Below, piece by piece: positions 1 to 7,823 of a stretch of DNA of 27,236 bases. Source of the DNA: JBQTIU01 sp052387815 (GTDB lineage: Bacteria; Pseudomonadota; Alphaproteobacteria; CACIAM-22H2); assembly GCA_052387815.1 (NCBI GenBank), contig JBQTIU010000108.1, positions 1-27,236 on the forward strand, read 5' to 3'. The notes beneath the pieces are model-generated. The model was not told where the DNA came from, did no database searches, and worked only from the letters and a program-made list of their open reading frames with translations. Numbering within the stretch: position 1 is the first letter of the stretch; each line of letters begins with the position of its first letter. Both the position numbers and the translations under genes were made by a program.

Positions 1-122
1 TCGCCCGCGCCCATCTCTACGATCCCTATTGGACGCGGCACGCCGCCTACGAGCAGCGCTACGAGCTGCCGTGGCCGCCGCAATACGTGTTGACCAAGGG
101 CTTCACGCCGCGGCCGAGCTGA
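1..122 (+). CDS. C-terminal end of a salicylyl-CoA/anthraniloyl-CoA hydroxylase-oxidoreductase-like protein (partial)
   Basis: The reading frame is open from the left edge (first full codon at position 3) to a TGA at 120-122, giving 39 residues. They include HLYDPYWTRHAA followed by LPWPPQYV. This pattern (HLxDPxWTxHAA, then WPxQY) is what I remember from the extreme C-terminus of bifunctional salicylyl-CoA 5-hydroxylase/anthraniloyl-CoA monooxygenase proteins, whose C-terminal half is an old-yellow-enzyme-like NADH:flavin oxidoreductase domain. The start and all catalytic residues lie outside the window, so the function is inferred from the tail alone. A plain NADH:flavin oxidoreductase is the main alternative. 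The next gene starts about 90 bases downstream and is probably a separate unit. Confidence 0.55.
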   Translation, partial: ARAHLYDPYWTRHAAYEQRYELPWPPQYVLTKGFTPRPS

Positions 123-213
123 GGCGCTGGACCGGCGCGCTCGGTTGTGGGATACTATTCTCGGAACTTTCTTGAACGAGGGGTGGCGTCGACAGGTCGC
201 GAGGGAGGGGCGG

Positions 214-2454
214 ATGGCAACGGCGTTGCGGACCCTGTCTCTGGCTACATGTCTGTTGGGGGTGGCGGCGTGCCAGACGGACGGCGTGACCCCGGCGAGC
301 ACCGGCTACAGCATATTCTTCTCCCCGGCCGCGCACGTCGAAGAGCTCGTCGCTGCCGGCGATCTCGAGGGGGCGTCCAAGGTCTACAACGAGCAAAAGT
401 CCTTTTTTGCGAGGGGAACGAGAACCAACCACCCCGCCGTTGCGGCCTTGGCGGAAGGGCTGGGCCGCGAGCTGGGAGCGCAGGCGCTTAAGGCCCATTC
501 CGAGATCGAGGGCGTGGCCTGGCCGGTGGACCCGGCGGCGTGGCCGCCGCTCAAGGCGGCGTTGGCGGAAGCCGACCGGATCACCGGCGATAGCAAGCGC
601 CACTCGCTGTTGCAGGAGCCGGCCTTTCGGGTTCCGGGACTGGCGCGGCTCGAACAGGCGGCTGGGGCGGTGCGCGGGCACCTCGACGCCGCGGCGGCAC
701 CTGCGTTCGCGGCTTACCTGATCGCCGAGGGCAAGGACTTTTTTGCCGATTACCCGGTGGAGCTCGACGGCGCGGCGTTCCTCAAGACGCATCAAGCCGC
801 GTGGTTGACCCGGCTTGCCGAGGCCAGCGCGGCGACGATCGGTGCGTTCGAGAACGCCTATGGCAAGCGACTCGAGGCAGCCGCGAGAACGGAACTGGGC
901 CGGCGCTATTACCAGGCAAAGCTGCGCGAGACCGCGCCGGGCGCGCCAAGCTTCCAGGTTATTTTGGCCGCCCTCCAGGCGACCAAGGATGCCGGCATGG
1001 CCGTGGACAGGGTGCTGGGCGCGCGGGTGCAGCTGATCGAGGTGACGAGTCGCACCTTGCTCAAGGAAGGCCAGATCGAGTTTCCGCTCGGGATCGATGT
1101 CGATCTGCCGTTCGCCGCCGACAAGGCCGAGCTCGAAGCCGCGTTCGGCAGCCCAACCGCGCACGATGCCGACATCCTCATCCTGCTCGACGTCGCGGTG
1201 GCGCGGAACGACCGCAAGATCGCCTCGCACAACCGAGTCGGTTCGGAGTTCCGAACGGGAACGAGAAACGATCCCAATCCGCAGCACCCGATCGTGCAGG
1301 CGCAGGTGAACCAAGCGCAGATGAACCTGCAAGCGGTCCGGATCCAGAATGCGACGAGCACGTGCTATGGCCTGGTTGCATGCCTCCTCCAGGAAGTTGC
1401 GAAAGCGGCCGCCGAATCCGCTGCGATCCAGCAGGTGCAGGAGGCGATGTGGGGGCTGGCGGCAACCCCGATGACGCTGACCGTACCAGTGTATCAGCCC
1501 TATAGCTTCAACATGGCGGTGATCGACGCGGCCAAGGTCGCGACCATCAACTACTACGTCGTCGACCGGCTGTCGAAGACCTATCTGCGCGGGACCTTCG
1601 ATGCCCGCGAGGAGAAGACTTTCAAGGTCGCCTACAATATCCACGATGACGATCGCAACCGGCTGTCGCAGCTGTCCGGCACGGACAAGGAGGACGATGT
1701 CGTCAAGTTCGAGAAGGCGCCCGTCACGGTGAGCCTCTCGGACATTCTTTCGCCGCTGGCGGCGACCGGCGCGCCGTTGCGTCCGCTGCCGCAAGTGGTC
1801 GAAATCCGAAACGAAGTCCTGGCGGACAAGAACAAGGCGCTGGCCGCGCTCAGGGCGCGGACTTACGAGGCGATCCCGCGCGACGATGCGCGCTTCGATG
1901 CCGTCACCGTGGTGTTCCATCCCGGCGGCGGACTGGGAACCGGGTTCTACGTGCGCGACGATCTCGTGCTGACAAATTACCACGTCATCGAGGGCAGCCA
2001 GTTCGTCGAAATGAAGCTGCATGGCGGCCAGGAGACGTTCGGCAAGATCATCGCCCGGGACATCCGGCTCGATCTCGCCCTCATCCAGGTCCAGGCCCGC
2101 GGCCGGCCGGCGGCGTTTTATACGGCCAATCAAATCCCGCTCGGCCAGACGGTGGAAGCGATCGGCCATCCCAAGGGGTTGCAGTTCAGCATCACGCGGG
2201 GCGTGATCAGTGGGCTGCGCGATATCGAGAGTCGGTACATGCAGGGGGGCAAGAAGGTTCGCTTCCTCCAAACCGATGTGGCGATCAATCCCGGCAATTC
2301 CGGCGGACCGCTGTTTCTCGACGGCAAGGTGGTCGGCGTCAACACGCAGAAGCTGGCGGCGACCGAACTGGAGGGATTGAGCTTCGCCGTTCACTATGGC
2401 GAGGTCCTCGATTTCCTCGAGGCCAACGGCATCAAGATCAGGCTCGGGAGCTGA
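214..2454 (+). CDS. Trypsin/HtrA-like serine protease lipoprotein with large N-terminal domain
   Basis: A 746-residue protein, probably an envelope lipoprotein that cleaves unknown proteins. I chose the ATG at 214 because GAGGGAGGGG lies just upstream and it begins a clean signal peptide ending in the lipobox VAAC (Cys20); an in-frame ATG at 145 would bury this. Residues from about 575 to the end form a trypsin-like fold: His590 in TNYHVI, Asp620 in RLDLAL and Ser696 in GNSGGP make the catalytic triad. This is the arrangement of DegP/HtrA proteases, but no PDZ domain follows, because the protein ends about 50 residues after the active serine. The first 550 or so residues, partly helical, match no family I recognise. 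The TraT-like gene starts 2 bases after the stop, so the two are almost certainly co-transcribed. Confidence 0.85.
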   Translation: MATALRTLSLATCLLGVAACQTDGVTPASTGYSIFFSPAAHVEELVAAGDLEGASKVYNEQKSFFARGTRTNHPAVAALAEGLGRELGAQALKAHSEIEGVAWPVDPAAWPPLKAALAEADRITGDSKRHSLLQEPAFRVPGLARLEQAAGAVRGHLDAAAAPAFAAYLIAEGKDFFADYPVELDGAAFLKTHQAAWLTRLAEASAATIGAFENAYGKRLEAAARTELGRRYYQAKLRETAPGAPSFQVILAALQATKDAGMAVDRVLGARVQLIEVTSRTLLKEGQIEFPLGIDVDLPFAADKAELEAAFGSPTAHDADILILLDVAVARNDRKIASHNRVGSEFRTGTRNDPNPQHPIVQAQVNQAQMNLQAVRIQNATSTCYGLVACLLQEVAKAAAESAAIQQVQEAMWGLAATPMTLTVPVYQPYSFNMAVIDAAKVATINYYVVDRLSKTYLRGTFDAREEKTFKVAYNIHDDDRNRLSQLSGTDKEDDVVKFEKAPVTVSLSDILSPLAATGAPLRPLPQVVEIRNEVLADKNKALAALRARTYEAIPRDDARFDAVTVVFHPGGGLGTGFYVRDDLVLTNYHVIEGSQFVEMKLHGGQETFGKIIARDIRLDLALIQVQARGRPAAFYTANQIPLGQTVEAIGHPKGLQFSITRGVISGLRDIESRYMQGGKKVRFLQTDVAINPGNSGGPLFLDGKVVGVNTQKLAATELEGLSFAVHYGEVLDFLEANGIKIRLGS

Positions 2455-2456
2455 CC

Positions 2457-3209
2457 ATGACAGGCCATCGCAACGGCATCACCGCCGGCCTCATGAGCCT
2501 CCTCGTTGCTTGGGGGTGCGCCCCGGAACAGCGCATGGGCATGGTCGTCGATCCGCGGACCGGGCTGCAGTACGGCTCGGTGATCGAGCGCAACCTCGTC
2601 GTGGATGCGAGCCAGCTGGAGAATCGCAAGCTGAAGCTGGCCATCCGCAACACCTCCGGCGATCCGGCCTTCGATTTGCGAGGTTTCCGGTCGAGCCTCG
2701 AATCGGCTTTTGCCGCCAAGGGTTATCAGCCGACCGCGGGCGACGATTTCGGGGTGCTCGTCGACATCAATGTCCGTTTCTCGGGCCAGGCCTCGAGCGA
2801 TATGGCCAACCGTTTCGGCTTTCTCGGCGCCGCCGCCGGCGGGCTGGCGGGCTATGGCACCCAGCGGGACCACAGCGGATCGGCGCAACTGCTCGGCACC
2901 GGGATCGGCGTCGTTTCCGGGGCGACGCTGGGAGCCATCCTCGGCAGTTACGTGCGCGAAGACACGTATATCGTCGTCGCCGGCATCAACGTCGCGGTCG
3001 TCGATCCCGAGCGCGGCAAGACCAGCAAGACGATCGTGTTCGGCGCCAGCGAACGGCGGGAGCGGGAGATCCGCACCGGCGTCAGGCCGTTCAGCCAGCG
3101 GTTGGAAACCAGTCTCGCGGTCTATGCCGGCGGCAGAAGCGTGCCCCAGGGTCAGATCGTCGATGGCGTCCGCGATCGGTTCTTGAGCATCCTTTCCGAT
3201 GTGATCTAG
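2457..3209 (+). CDS. TraT-like outer-membrane lipoprotein
   Basis: A 250-residue protein whose N-terminus is a short hydrophobic signal ending in SLLVAWGC, a plausible but imperfect lipobox (Trp at -2), with Cys21 as the lipidation site. The body has the layout of the TraT complement-resistance family: an RNLVVDAS segment, LKLAIRNTSGDPAFDL, an AAKGYQ motif, a central glycine/alanine-rich hydrophobic stretch (about residues 120-165), then a beta-rich C-terminus. In F-like plasmids TraT mediates surface exclusion and serum resistance; chromosomal relatives are mostly uncharacterised. No conjugation genes are nearby, so a plasmid-transfer role is unlikely here. It follows the protease lipoprotein with a 2-base gap. 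The family assignment is by remembered similarity. Confidence 0.7.
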   Translation: MTGHRNGITAGLMSLLVAWGCAPEQRMGMVVDPRTGLQYGSVIERNLVVDASQLENRKLKLAIRNTSGDPAFDLRGFRSSLESAFAAKGYQPTAGDDFGVLVDINVRFSGQASSDMANRFGFLGAAAGGLAGYGTQRDHSGSAQLLGTGIGVVSGATLGAILGSYVREDTYIVVAGINVAVVDPERGKTSKTIVFGASERREREIRTGVRPFSQRLETSLAVYAGGRSVPQGQIVDGVRDRFLSILSDVI

Positions 3210-3233
3210 CGGCTGACGCGGCGGACCTGGGAC

Positions 3234-3596
3234 CTATGGCCCGCCGGGCTCCTCGTGCGTGGCGTCGAGGATCGCAGCGATTGCGGGCTTCACGGCCGGC
3301 AAATCCTCGGTCGCGGCCTTCCACACGACCCTAAGATCGACGCCGAAGTACTCGTGCGCCAGGATGTGTCGCATCGCCCGCATTCGTGCCCACGGCACGT
3401 TGGGAAAACGCTCGACGACCTCGTCCGGCACATGTCGCGCTGCCTCGCCGATCACTTCGAGGTTCCGCACCACGGCATCGATCGTGCGCCGGTCCGCCTT
3501 GAATGAGTCGAAATCGAGTTCGTCCACGTAGTCGAAAACGCGATCGATGGCCTCGACGATATCATAGAGCCGCAGCCGCCACTCCCTAGGCGGCAT
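3234..3596 (-). CDS. hepT: HepT-like ribonuclease toxin (DUF86)
   Basis: A 120-residue all-helical protein of the HEPN/HepT family, the toxin of MntA/HepT modules. The diagnostic RX4HXY motif is present as Arg76, His81 and Tyr83 (RHILAHEY), followed by the usual FGVDLRVVW helix. In characterised pairs HepT is an RNase silenced when the MntA partner modifies the tyrosine of this motif. The ATG at 3596 overlaps the end of mntA by 11 bases, so translation is probably coupled. The stop faces the TraT-like gene 24 bases away, with no obvious terminator between them. The length is normal for the family and nothing looks broken. Confidence 0.88.
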   Translation of the reverse strand: MPPREWRLRLYDIVEAIDRVFDYVDELDFDSFKADRRTIDAVVRNLEVIGEAARHVPDEVVERFPNVPWARMRAMRHILAHEYFGVDLRVVWKAATEDLPAVKPAIAAILDATHEEPGGP

Positions 3597-3876
3597 AAAC
3601 GGCTTCTTTCAGGATACGGTCGCGCAGCCGGTGGTGAAGCGCCCCCTCAGTGGCGAGGTCCACGCGGCGGCCGAGCAGCTCTTCGAGCCGCTCCTTCACC
3701 CCGATGAACTCGAAAATGCCGGGTGTGTCGTAGAACTCGACCAGGAGGTCGAGGTCGCTAGCGGGCCCGCCCTCGCCCCGCGCCACCGATCCGAAGACGG
3801 CGATGCGCTTGATCCCCAGGCGCTCCAACTCGGGCTTGAGCGCCGACAGCCGGGCCAGCAGTTCTTCCTTGGTCAC
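3586..3876 (-). CDS. mntA: MntA-like minimal nucleotidyltransferase antitoxin
   Basis: A 96-residue nucleotidyltransferase-fold protein. The GSX10DXD active-site motif is seen as FGSVARGEGGPASDLD, and a further acidic residue is likely the Asp of RRVDLA. In studied modules MntA neutralises HepT by adding AMP to the toxin tyrosine. I chose the GTG at 3876: it gives the typical VTKEELLARL start and GGAGAG lies just upstream on the minus strand. The open frame runs much further upstream, but only through shadow sequence of the neighbouring reductase. The gene lies 86 bases downstream of that reductase and overlaps hepT by 11 bases. Confidence 0.87.
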   Translation of the reverse strand: MTKEELLARLSALKPELERLGIKRIAVFGSVARGEGGPASDLDLLVEFYDTPGIFEFIGVKERLEELLGRRVDLATEGALHHRLRDRILKEAVYAA

Positions 3877-3962
3877 GTTCCGGCCCTCTCCACCGATCTC
3901 GATGCGGGGCCCGAGGCTACGCGGCCGCGGGTCGCCTGGCAAGCAATGCGCCCCGCAGGCGA

Positions 3963-4937
3963 TCATAGCAGACCCGCGAGCCGGGCGCGCTGGCGCACGA
4001 GGGCGAGCACCAGATCGCAAGCCGGCGTGGCGACCCCGACCAGCCGCGCGATCTCGACGATCGCGCCCAGGAGGGCGTCGATCTCCAAGGGCCGGCCGCG
4101 CTCGAGGTCCTGGAGCATGGACGTCTTGTGGGCCCCGACCTCCTTGGCCATGCGCATGCGCGCATCGACGTCGATCGCGAACTCGACGCCGAGCCTCGAG
4201 GCGACCCCCTGCGTCTCGACCATCATCGGGGCTAGCACCGCGCGGCTGTCGGGGTCGCTCGCCAGCACGTCGAGGGTGGCGAGCGTGAGCACGCTCACCG
4301 GGTTGAACGAGGCATTGCCCCACAGCTTGAGCCAGGTCTCCTTGCGGATGTCGGGGGCGACCGGCGCCTCGAACCCGGCCGCGACGAGGGCCGCGGACAG
4401 GCGGCGGACGCGCTCGCTGTCGCCGCCGCCGGGTTCGCCGAGGACGAAGCGGTTCGAGAAGGTGTGGCGAATGACGCCCGGCGCCTCGATCCGCCCGGCG
4501 GCATAGGTGACGCAACCGATGGCGCGGGCGGGCGGCACGTTGTCCCACAGCTTGCCTTCGGGATCGACGCTGGTGACGCGCCGGTTCCGCCACGGCCCGG
4601 GCAGGTCGTGGAAATACCAATACGGGATGCCGTTCATCGCCGTGACCACCGGGGTCGCGGGCCCGAGGAGCGGGCGCATGAAAGGGGCCGCCGCGGGCGC
4701 CGCCGGCGCCTTGAGCGTGACGATGACATAGTCCTGCGCTCCGGCCGCGGCCGGATCGTCGGTGACGAAGGGCCGCGCCACCAGCGTCTTGCCCGCGCTC
4801 AAGAGCGTGGCGCCGTTCTTCTTCATCGCCGCGAGATGGGCCCCGCGCGCGATCAGGGTGATGTGGTGGCCGGCCAGCGCCAGCTTGATGCCCAGCAGGC
4901 CGCCAATCGCGCCGGCGCCGAAGACGCAGATTTTCAT
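3963..4937 (-). CDS. 2-dehydropantoate 2-reductase family (PanE/ApbA) protein
   Basis: A 324-residue NADPH-dependent reductase. The N-terminal Rossmann domain opens with GAGAIGG (residues 7-13). The middle has KLWGNASFNP, the conserved Lys/Asn segment of ketopantoate reductases, and the C-terminal helical domain has TSMLQDLERGRPLEIDAL, typical of the family. Textbook activity is reduction of ketopantoate to pantoate in vitamin B5 synthesis. However, many bacteria carry several paralogues, and one from Methylobacterium extorquens (PanE2) was reported, as I recall, to reduce oxalyl-CoA to glyoxylate. The gene is on the same strand as, and 191 bases downstream of, fhs, the last gene of the formyl-CoA cluster, so the second role is worth considering. 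Repeat sequence fills most of that gap. Which reaction it runs cannot be read from the sequence. Confidence 0.85.
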   Translation of the reverse strand: MKICVFGAGAIGGLLGIKLALAGHHITLIARGAHLAAMKKNGATLLSAGKTLVARPFVTDDPAAAGAQDYVIVTLKAPAAPAAAPFMRPLLGPATPVVTAMNGIPYWYFHDLPGPWRNRRVTSVDPEGKLWDNVPPARAIGCVTYAAGRIEAPGVIRHTFSNRFVLGEPGGGDSERVRRLSAALVAAGFEAPVAPDIRKETWLKLWGNASFNPVSVLTLATLDVLASDPDSRAVLAPMMVETQGVASRLGVEFAIDVDARMRMAKEVGAHKTSMLQDLERGRPLEIDALLGAIVEIARLVGVATPACDLVLALVRQRARLAGLL

Positions 4938-4973
4938 CGCACCTTGTCCTTGGCGTCACAAATCCGCGGCCGC

Positions 4974-5101
4974 GGGCGGGTTTGAAACGGGCGGGTTTGA
5001 AACCCGCCCCTACGAAGATTGGCACCGTTCCCCGTAGGGGCGGGTCTCAAGACCCGCCCGCGGGCCGGTTTGAAACCCGCGAGGCAACGCCTCGCGCCTA
5101 C
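4974..5101. repeat. Palindromic repeat element, copy A (bipartite, with extra hairpin)
   Basis: A 128-base intergenic block between fhs and the reductase gene. It contains a half unit (4974-4988), a full palindrome with CTAC on its right (4989-5013; arms GGGCGGGTTT and AAACCCGCCC), a 20-base spacer, then a full palindrome preceded by GTAG (5034-5059). A further half unit and the hairpin CGCGAGGC-AAC-GCCTCGCG (5078-5096) follow. The pair of palindromes pointing outward around a spacer recurs in copies B and C, like a bacterial interspersed mosaic element. Strong RNA hairpins could form in either direction and may attenuate read-through from fhs. Confidence 0.9.
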
Positions 5102-5128
5102 ACGGTCATCCCGGCCCCTGGGCAAGGC

Positions 5129-6832
5129 TTAGAACAGGCCGTGGATGCGGCCGTCGGCGCCGACCTCGATGGCATTGGCGGCCGGCACCTTGGGCAGGCC
5201 GGGCATGGTCATGATCTCGCCGCAGACCGGCACCACGAACTCGGCGCCGGCCGCGACCCGGACCTCGCGGATCGGCAGCAAATAGCCGGTGGGCGCGCCC
5301 TTCAGGTTGGGGTCGTGCGACAGGCTCGCTTGGGTCTTGGCCACGCACACCGGGTAGCGGCCGAAGCCGCCGGCCTCGAGCTCGGCGATCTGGTCCCTCG
5401 CTTTCTGGTCGGCGGTGATGTCCTTGGCGCCGTACATCTCTTGCGCGACGGTGCGAATCTTGTCCCACAGCTTCATGTCATCGGGGTAGAGCAGCTCGAA
5501 CTTGGACGGCGAGGATTGGATGGTGCGGACGACCGTGCGGGCCAAATCCGCCGCCCCGGCGGGGCCCGCCGCCCAGTGGTCGGCGATCAGCGCCGCGACC
5601 CCGAGCGCGGCGCAGGATTTCTTGACCAGCGCCAGCTCGGCCTCGGTGTCGGCACTGAAGCGGTTGAACGACACCACCACCGGCACGCCGAACCTCTTGA
5701 CGTTGGCGACCTGGCGGGCGAGGTTGGCGAACCCCTTGTCGAGGCCCGCGAGGTTCTCGGCCTTGAGGTTCTCGCGGGGCACGCCGCCGTGCATCTTGAG
5801 CGCCCGGACGGTCGCCACCAGGACGACGCAATCCGGCTGCAAGCCCGTCTTGCGGCACTTGATGTCGAAGAACTTCTCGGCCCCGAGATCGGCCCCGAAG
5901 CCGGCCTCGGTGACCACGTAATCGACGAGCTTGAGCGCGGTCGCGGTGGCGAGGACCGAATTGCAACCATGGGCGATGTTGCCGAACGGCCCGCCATGGA
6001 TGAAAGCCGGGTTGTTCTCGAGCGTCTGCACGAGATTGGGGGCGAGCGCGTCCTTGAGGAGCGCGGTCATCGGCCCCTGCGCCTTCACGTCGGAGGCCCG
6101 GACCGGCTTGCGCTCGCGGGTATAGCCGACGATGATATTGGCGAGCCGGCGCTGCAAGTCCTCGAGCCCGGTCGCCAGGCACAGGATCGCCATGACCTCG
6201 GAGGCAGGCACGATGTCGAAGCCGTCCTCGCGGGGATAGCCGTTCGCCACCCCGCCCAGCGAGGAGACGATCTGGCGCAGCGCGCGGTCGTTCATGTCGA
6301 TGGTGCGCCGCCAGGCAATGCGGCGCGGGTCGAGCCCCAGCGCATTGCCCCAGTAGATGTGGTTGTCGATGAGCGCGGCGAGCAGGTTGTGGGCGGCGCT
6401 GACGGCGTGGAAGTCGCCGGTGAAGTGGAGGTTGATGTCCTCCATCGGCACGACCTGGGCATAGCCGCCGCCGGCCGCCCCGCCCTTGACGCCGAAGCAC
6501 GGACCGAGGGAAGGCTCGCGCAGGCACAGCATCGCCTTCGTGCCGATGTGGTTGAGAGCGTCGGCGAGCCCGACCGTGGTCGTGGTCTTGCCTTCGCCCG
6601 CCGGGGTGGGCGTGATCGCGGTGACCAGGATCAGCTTGCCGTTCGGCCGGGCGTGCAGGGTCTTGATGTAGTCGAGCGAGACCTTGGCCTTGGTGTGGCC
6701 GTAGGGCTCGAGGTTGCGGGCCTCGATGCCGAGCTTATCGCGGGCGAGCTCGAGGATCGGGCGCATCTTCGCCCCGTGCGAAATCTCGATGTCGGATTTC
6801 GGGTTCGAATGTTGTGCCTTGGGATCACGCAT
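5129..6832 (-). CDS. fhs: Formate--tetrahydrofolate ligase
   Basis: A 567-residue ATP-dependent ligase that joins formate to tetrahydrofolate, giving 10-formyl-tetrahydrofolate; the reaction is reversible and in reverse yields ATP. The family P-loop is TPTPAGEGKTT (residues 74-84). Other hallmarks are REPSLGPCFGVKGGAAGGG, the INLHFTGDFHA segment and VTEAGFGADLGAEKF. The length fits the usual 555-570. I chose the ATG at 6832 because GGGGACGGAG sits just upstream; longer frames run into the formyltransferase. It is the last of five minus-strand genes, 47 bases after the formyltransferase. In this setting it would put formate from formyl-CoA into one-carbon metabolism, or recover ATP from 10-formyl-tetrahydrofolate. 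Confidence 0.97.
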   Translation of the reverse strand: MRDPKAQHSNPKSDIEISHGAKMRPILELARDKLGIEARNLEPYGHTKAKVSLDYIKTLHARPNGKLILVTAITPTPAGEGKTTTTVGLADALNHIGTKAMLCLREPSLGPCFGVKGGAAGGGYAQVVPMEDINLHFTGDFHAVSAAHNLLAALIDNHIYWGNALGLDPRRIAWRRTIDMNDRALRQIVSSLGGVANGYPREDGFDIVPASEVMAILCLATGLEDLQRRLANIIVGYTRERKPVRASDVKAQGPMTALLKDALAPNLVQTLENNPAFIHGGPFGNIAHGCNSVLATATALKLVDYVVTEAGFGADLGAEKFFDIKCRKTGLQPDCVVLVATVRALKMHGGVPRENLKAENLAGLDKGFANLARQVANVKRFGVPVVVSFNRFSADTEAELALVKKSCAALGVAALIADHWAAGPAGAADLARTVVRTIQSSPSKFELLYPDDMKLWDKIRTVAQEMYGAKDITADQKARDQIAELEAGGFGRYPVCVAKTQASLSHDPNLKGAPTGYLLPIREVRVAAGAEFVVPVCGEIMTMPGLPKVPAANAIEVGADGRIHGLF

Positions 6833-6879
6833 CTCCGTCCCCTGAACCGGTTCCTGACGACAACGAGGTGCTTGGGCGT

Positions 6880-7797
6880 TCAGCCGAACCTGGCGCCGAC
6901 CTGGAGCCCGGTGGCGGCTGCGAACTCGCCGGCCTTGACCTTGGCGCCGTCGGCGGGCTTCACCCGCTGGACCAGAATGCGGCCATCGCCGCAGGCGAGG
7001 ACGAAGCCTTCGGCGCTCGTCTCCGTGACTTCGCCCGGCGCCGCCGAGCGCGCGGCCGGCCGCTTGGCGCAATCGAAGATCTGGACGACCTTGCCGTCGA
7101 GCTTGGTCCACGCGCCGGGCTGCGGGTTGGCGCCGCGGATCAGGTTCCAAACCTGCTGCTGGGGCTTGGTCCAGTCGATCTCGACGTGCTCGGCCTTGCA
7201 CCAGCTCTCGTAGGTCGCCTGCGCCTCGTCCTGGCGGATCTTCGGCGCCTTGCCGGCCCGCACCAGCTCGACCGCTTCCATCATCGCCGCGACGCCCATC
7301 GGGAACAGGCGGTCGAAATAAAGGCTGCCGAGCGTGTCGTCGTCGTTGATCGGGGTCTCCTTCTGCACCAGGATCGGCCCAGTATCGAGGCCGTTGTCGG
7401 GCCAGAAAATGGTCACCCCGGTCTTGATCGCGCCGTGGATGATCGGCCAGTTGATCGAGCTTGGGCCCCGGTGCCGGGGCAAGAGCGAGGGATGGTACTG
7501 GATGGTGCCGTGGGTCGGGACGTTCAACACGTCCTCGGGCACGAACAGGGTGACATAGGCCATCACGCAGAGGTCGGGCTTGAACGCGGCGAGCTGCTCG
7601 CGGACCTCAGGCCGGCGGAAGGAGCTCGGCTGATAGACCCAAAGGCCGCGCTCGAGCGCCGCTTCCTTCAAGGGGTCGACCTTGTGGCCCGCCTTGTCGG
7701 GGGCGACGTAGACGGCGACGACCTGTTCGCCGCGTTCGAGCAGGGCTTCCAAGACGCTCTTGCCGAAGGCCTGCTGGCCGTGCACCACGATCCGCAT
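6880..7797 (-). CDS. Formyltransferase of the 10-formyl-THF hydrolase/dehydrogenase N-terminal type
   Basis: A 305-residue stand-alone formyltransferase with a C-terminal Fmt-like domain. It resembles the N-terminal hydrolase domain of 10-formyltetrahydrofolate dehydrogenase (ALDH1L1) more than methionyl-tRNA formyltransferase. The motif is YHPSLLPRHRG with His102, and the catalytic Asp138 is in NGLDTG, the same 36-residue spacing as His106/Asp142 of the mammalian enzyme as I remember it. The Asn found two residues before the His in Fmt and ArnA is Gln100 here. No aldehyde dehydrogenase domain follows. It starts at the ATG at 7797 (AAGGACGAG upstream), between frc and fhs. It could hydrolyse 10-formyl-THF, or move formyl between formyl-CoA and THF; the second is inference from context only. 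A housekeeping Fmt is less likely because no def or rsmB is adjacent. Confidence 0.82.
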   Translation of the reverse strand: MRIVVHGQQAFGKSVLEALLERGEQVVAVYVAPDKAGHKVDPLKEAALERGLWVYQPSSFRRPEVREQLAAFKPDLCVMAYVTLFVPEDVLNVPTHGTIQYHPSLLPRHRGPSSINWPIIHGAIKTGVTIFWPDNGLDTGPILVQKETPINDDDTLGSLYFDRLFPMGVAAMMEAVELVRAGKAPKIRQDEAQATYESWCKAEHVEIDWTKPQQQVWNLIRGANPQPGAWTKLDGKVVQIFDCAKRPAARSAAPGEVTETSAEGFVLACGDGRILVQRVKPADGAKVKAGEFAAATGLQVGARFG

Positions 7798-7823
7798 GAC
7801 TCTCGTCCTTGGGGCTAGGGCTC

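Noticed and set aside
163..193. GGAACTTT upstream of the protease gene as an extracytoplasmic-stress sigma-factor promoter
   Set aside because: The -35-like box is attractive for an envelope protease, but no -10 match occurs at the expected 16-17-base spacing.
103..2394. A 763-codon open frame on the minus strand opposite the protease gene
   Set aside because: It is an antisense shadow: low-complexity Arg/Asp/Gly-rich translation with no domain, while the plus strand has a signal peptide and a complete catalytic triad.
4974..5101. A CRISPR array, because of several similar repeats in a row
   Set aside because: Units are palindromes in alternating orientation with a related, not unique, spacer and no cas genes; it fits a REP-like mosaic element.
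6880..7797. Methionyl-tRNA formyltransferase (fmt)
   Set aside because: The active-site text is YHPSLLPRHRG with Gln100 rather than the Asn-x-His-x-SLLP of Fmt, and the gene lies in a catabolic cluster without def or rsmB.
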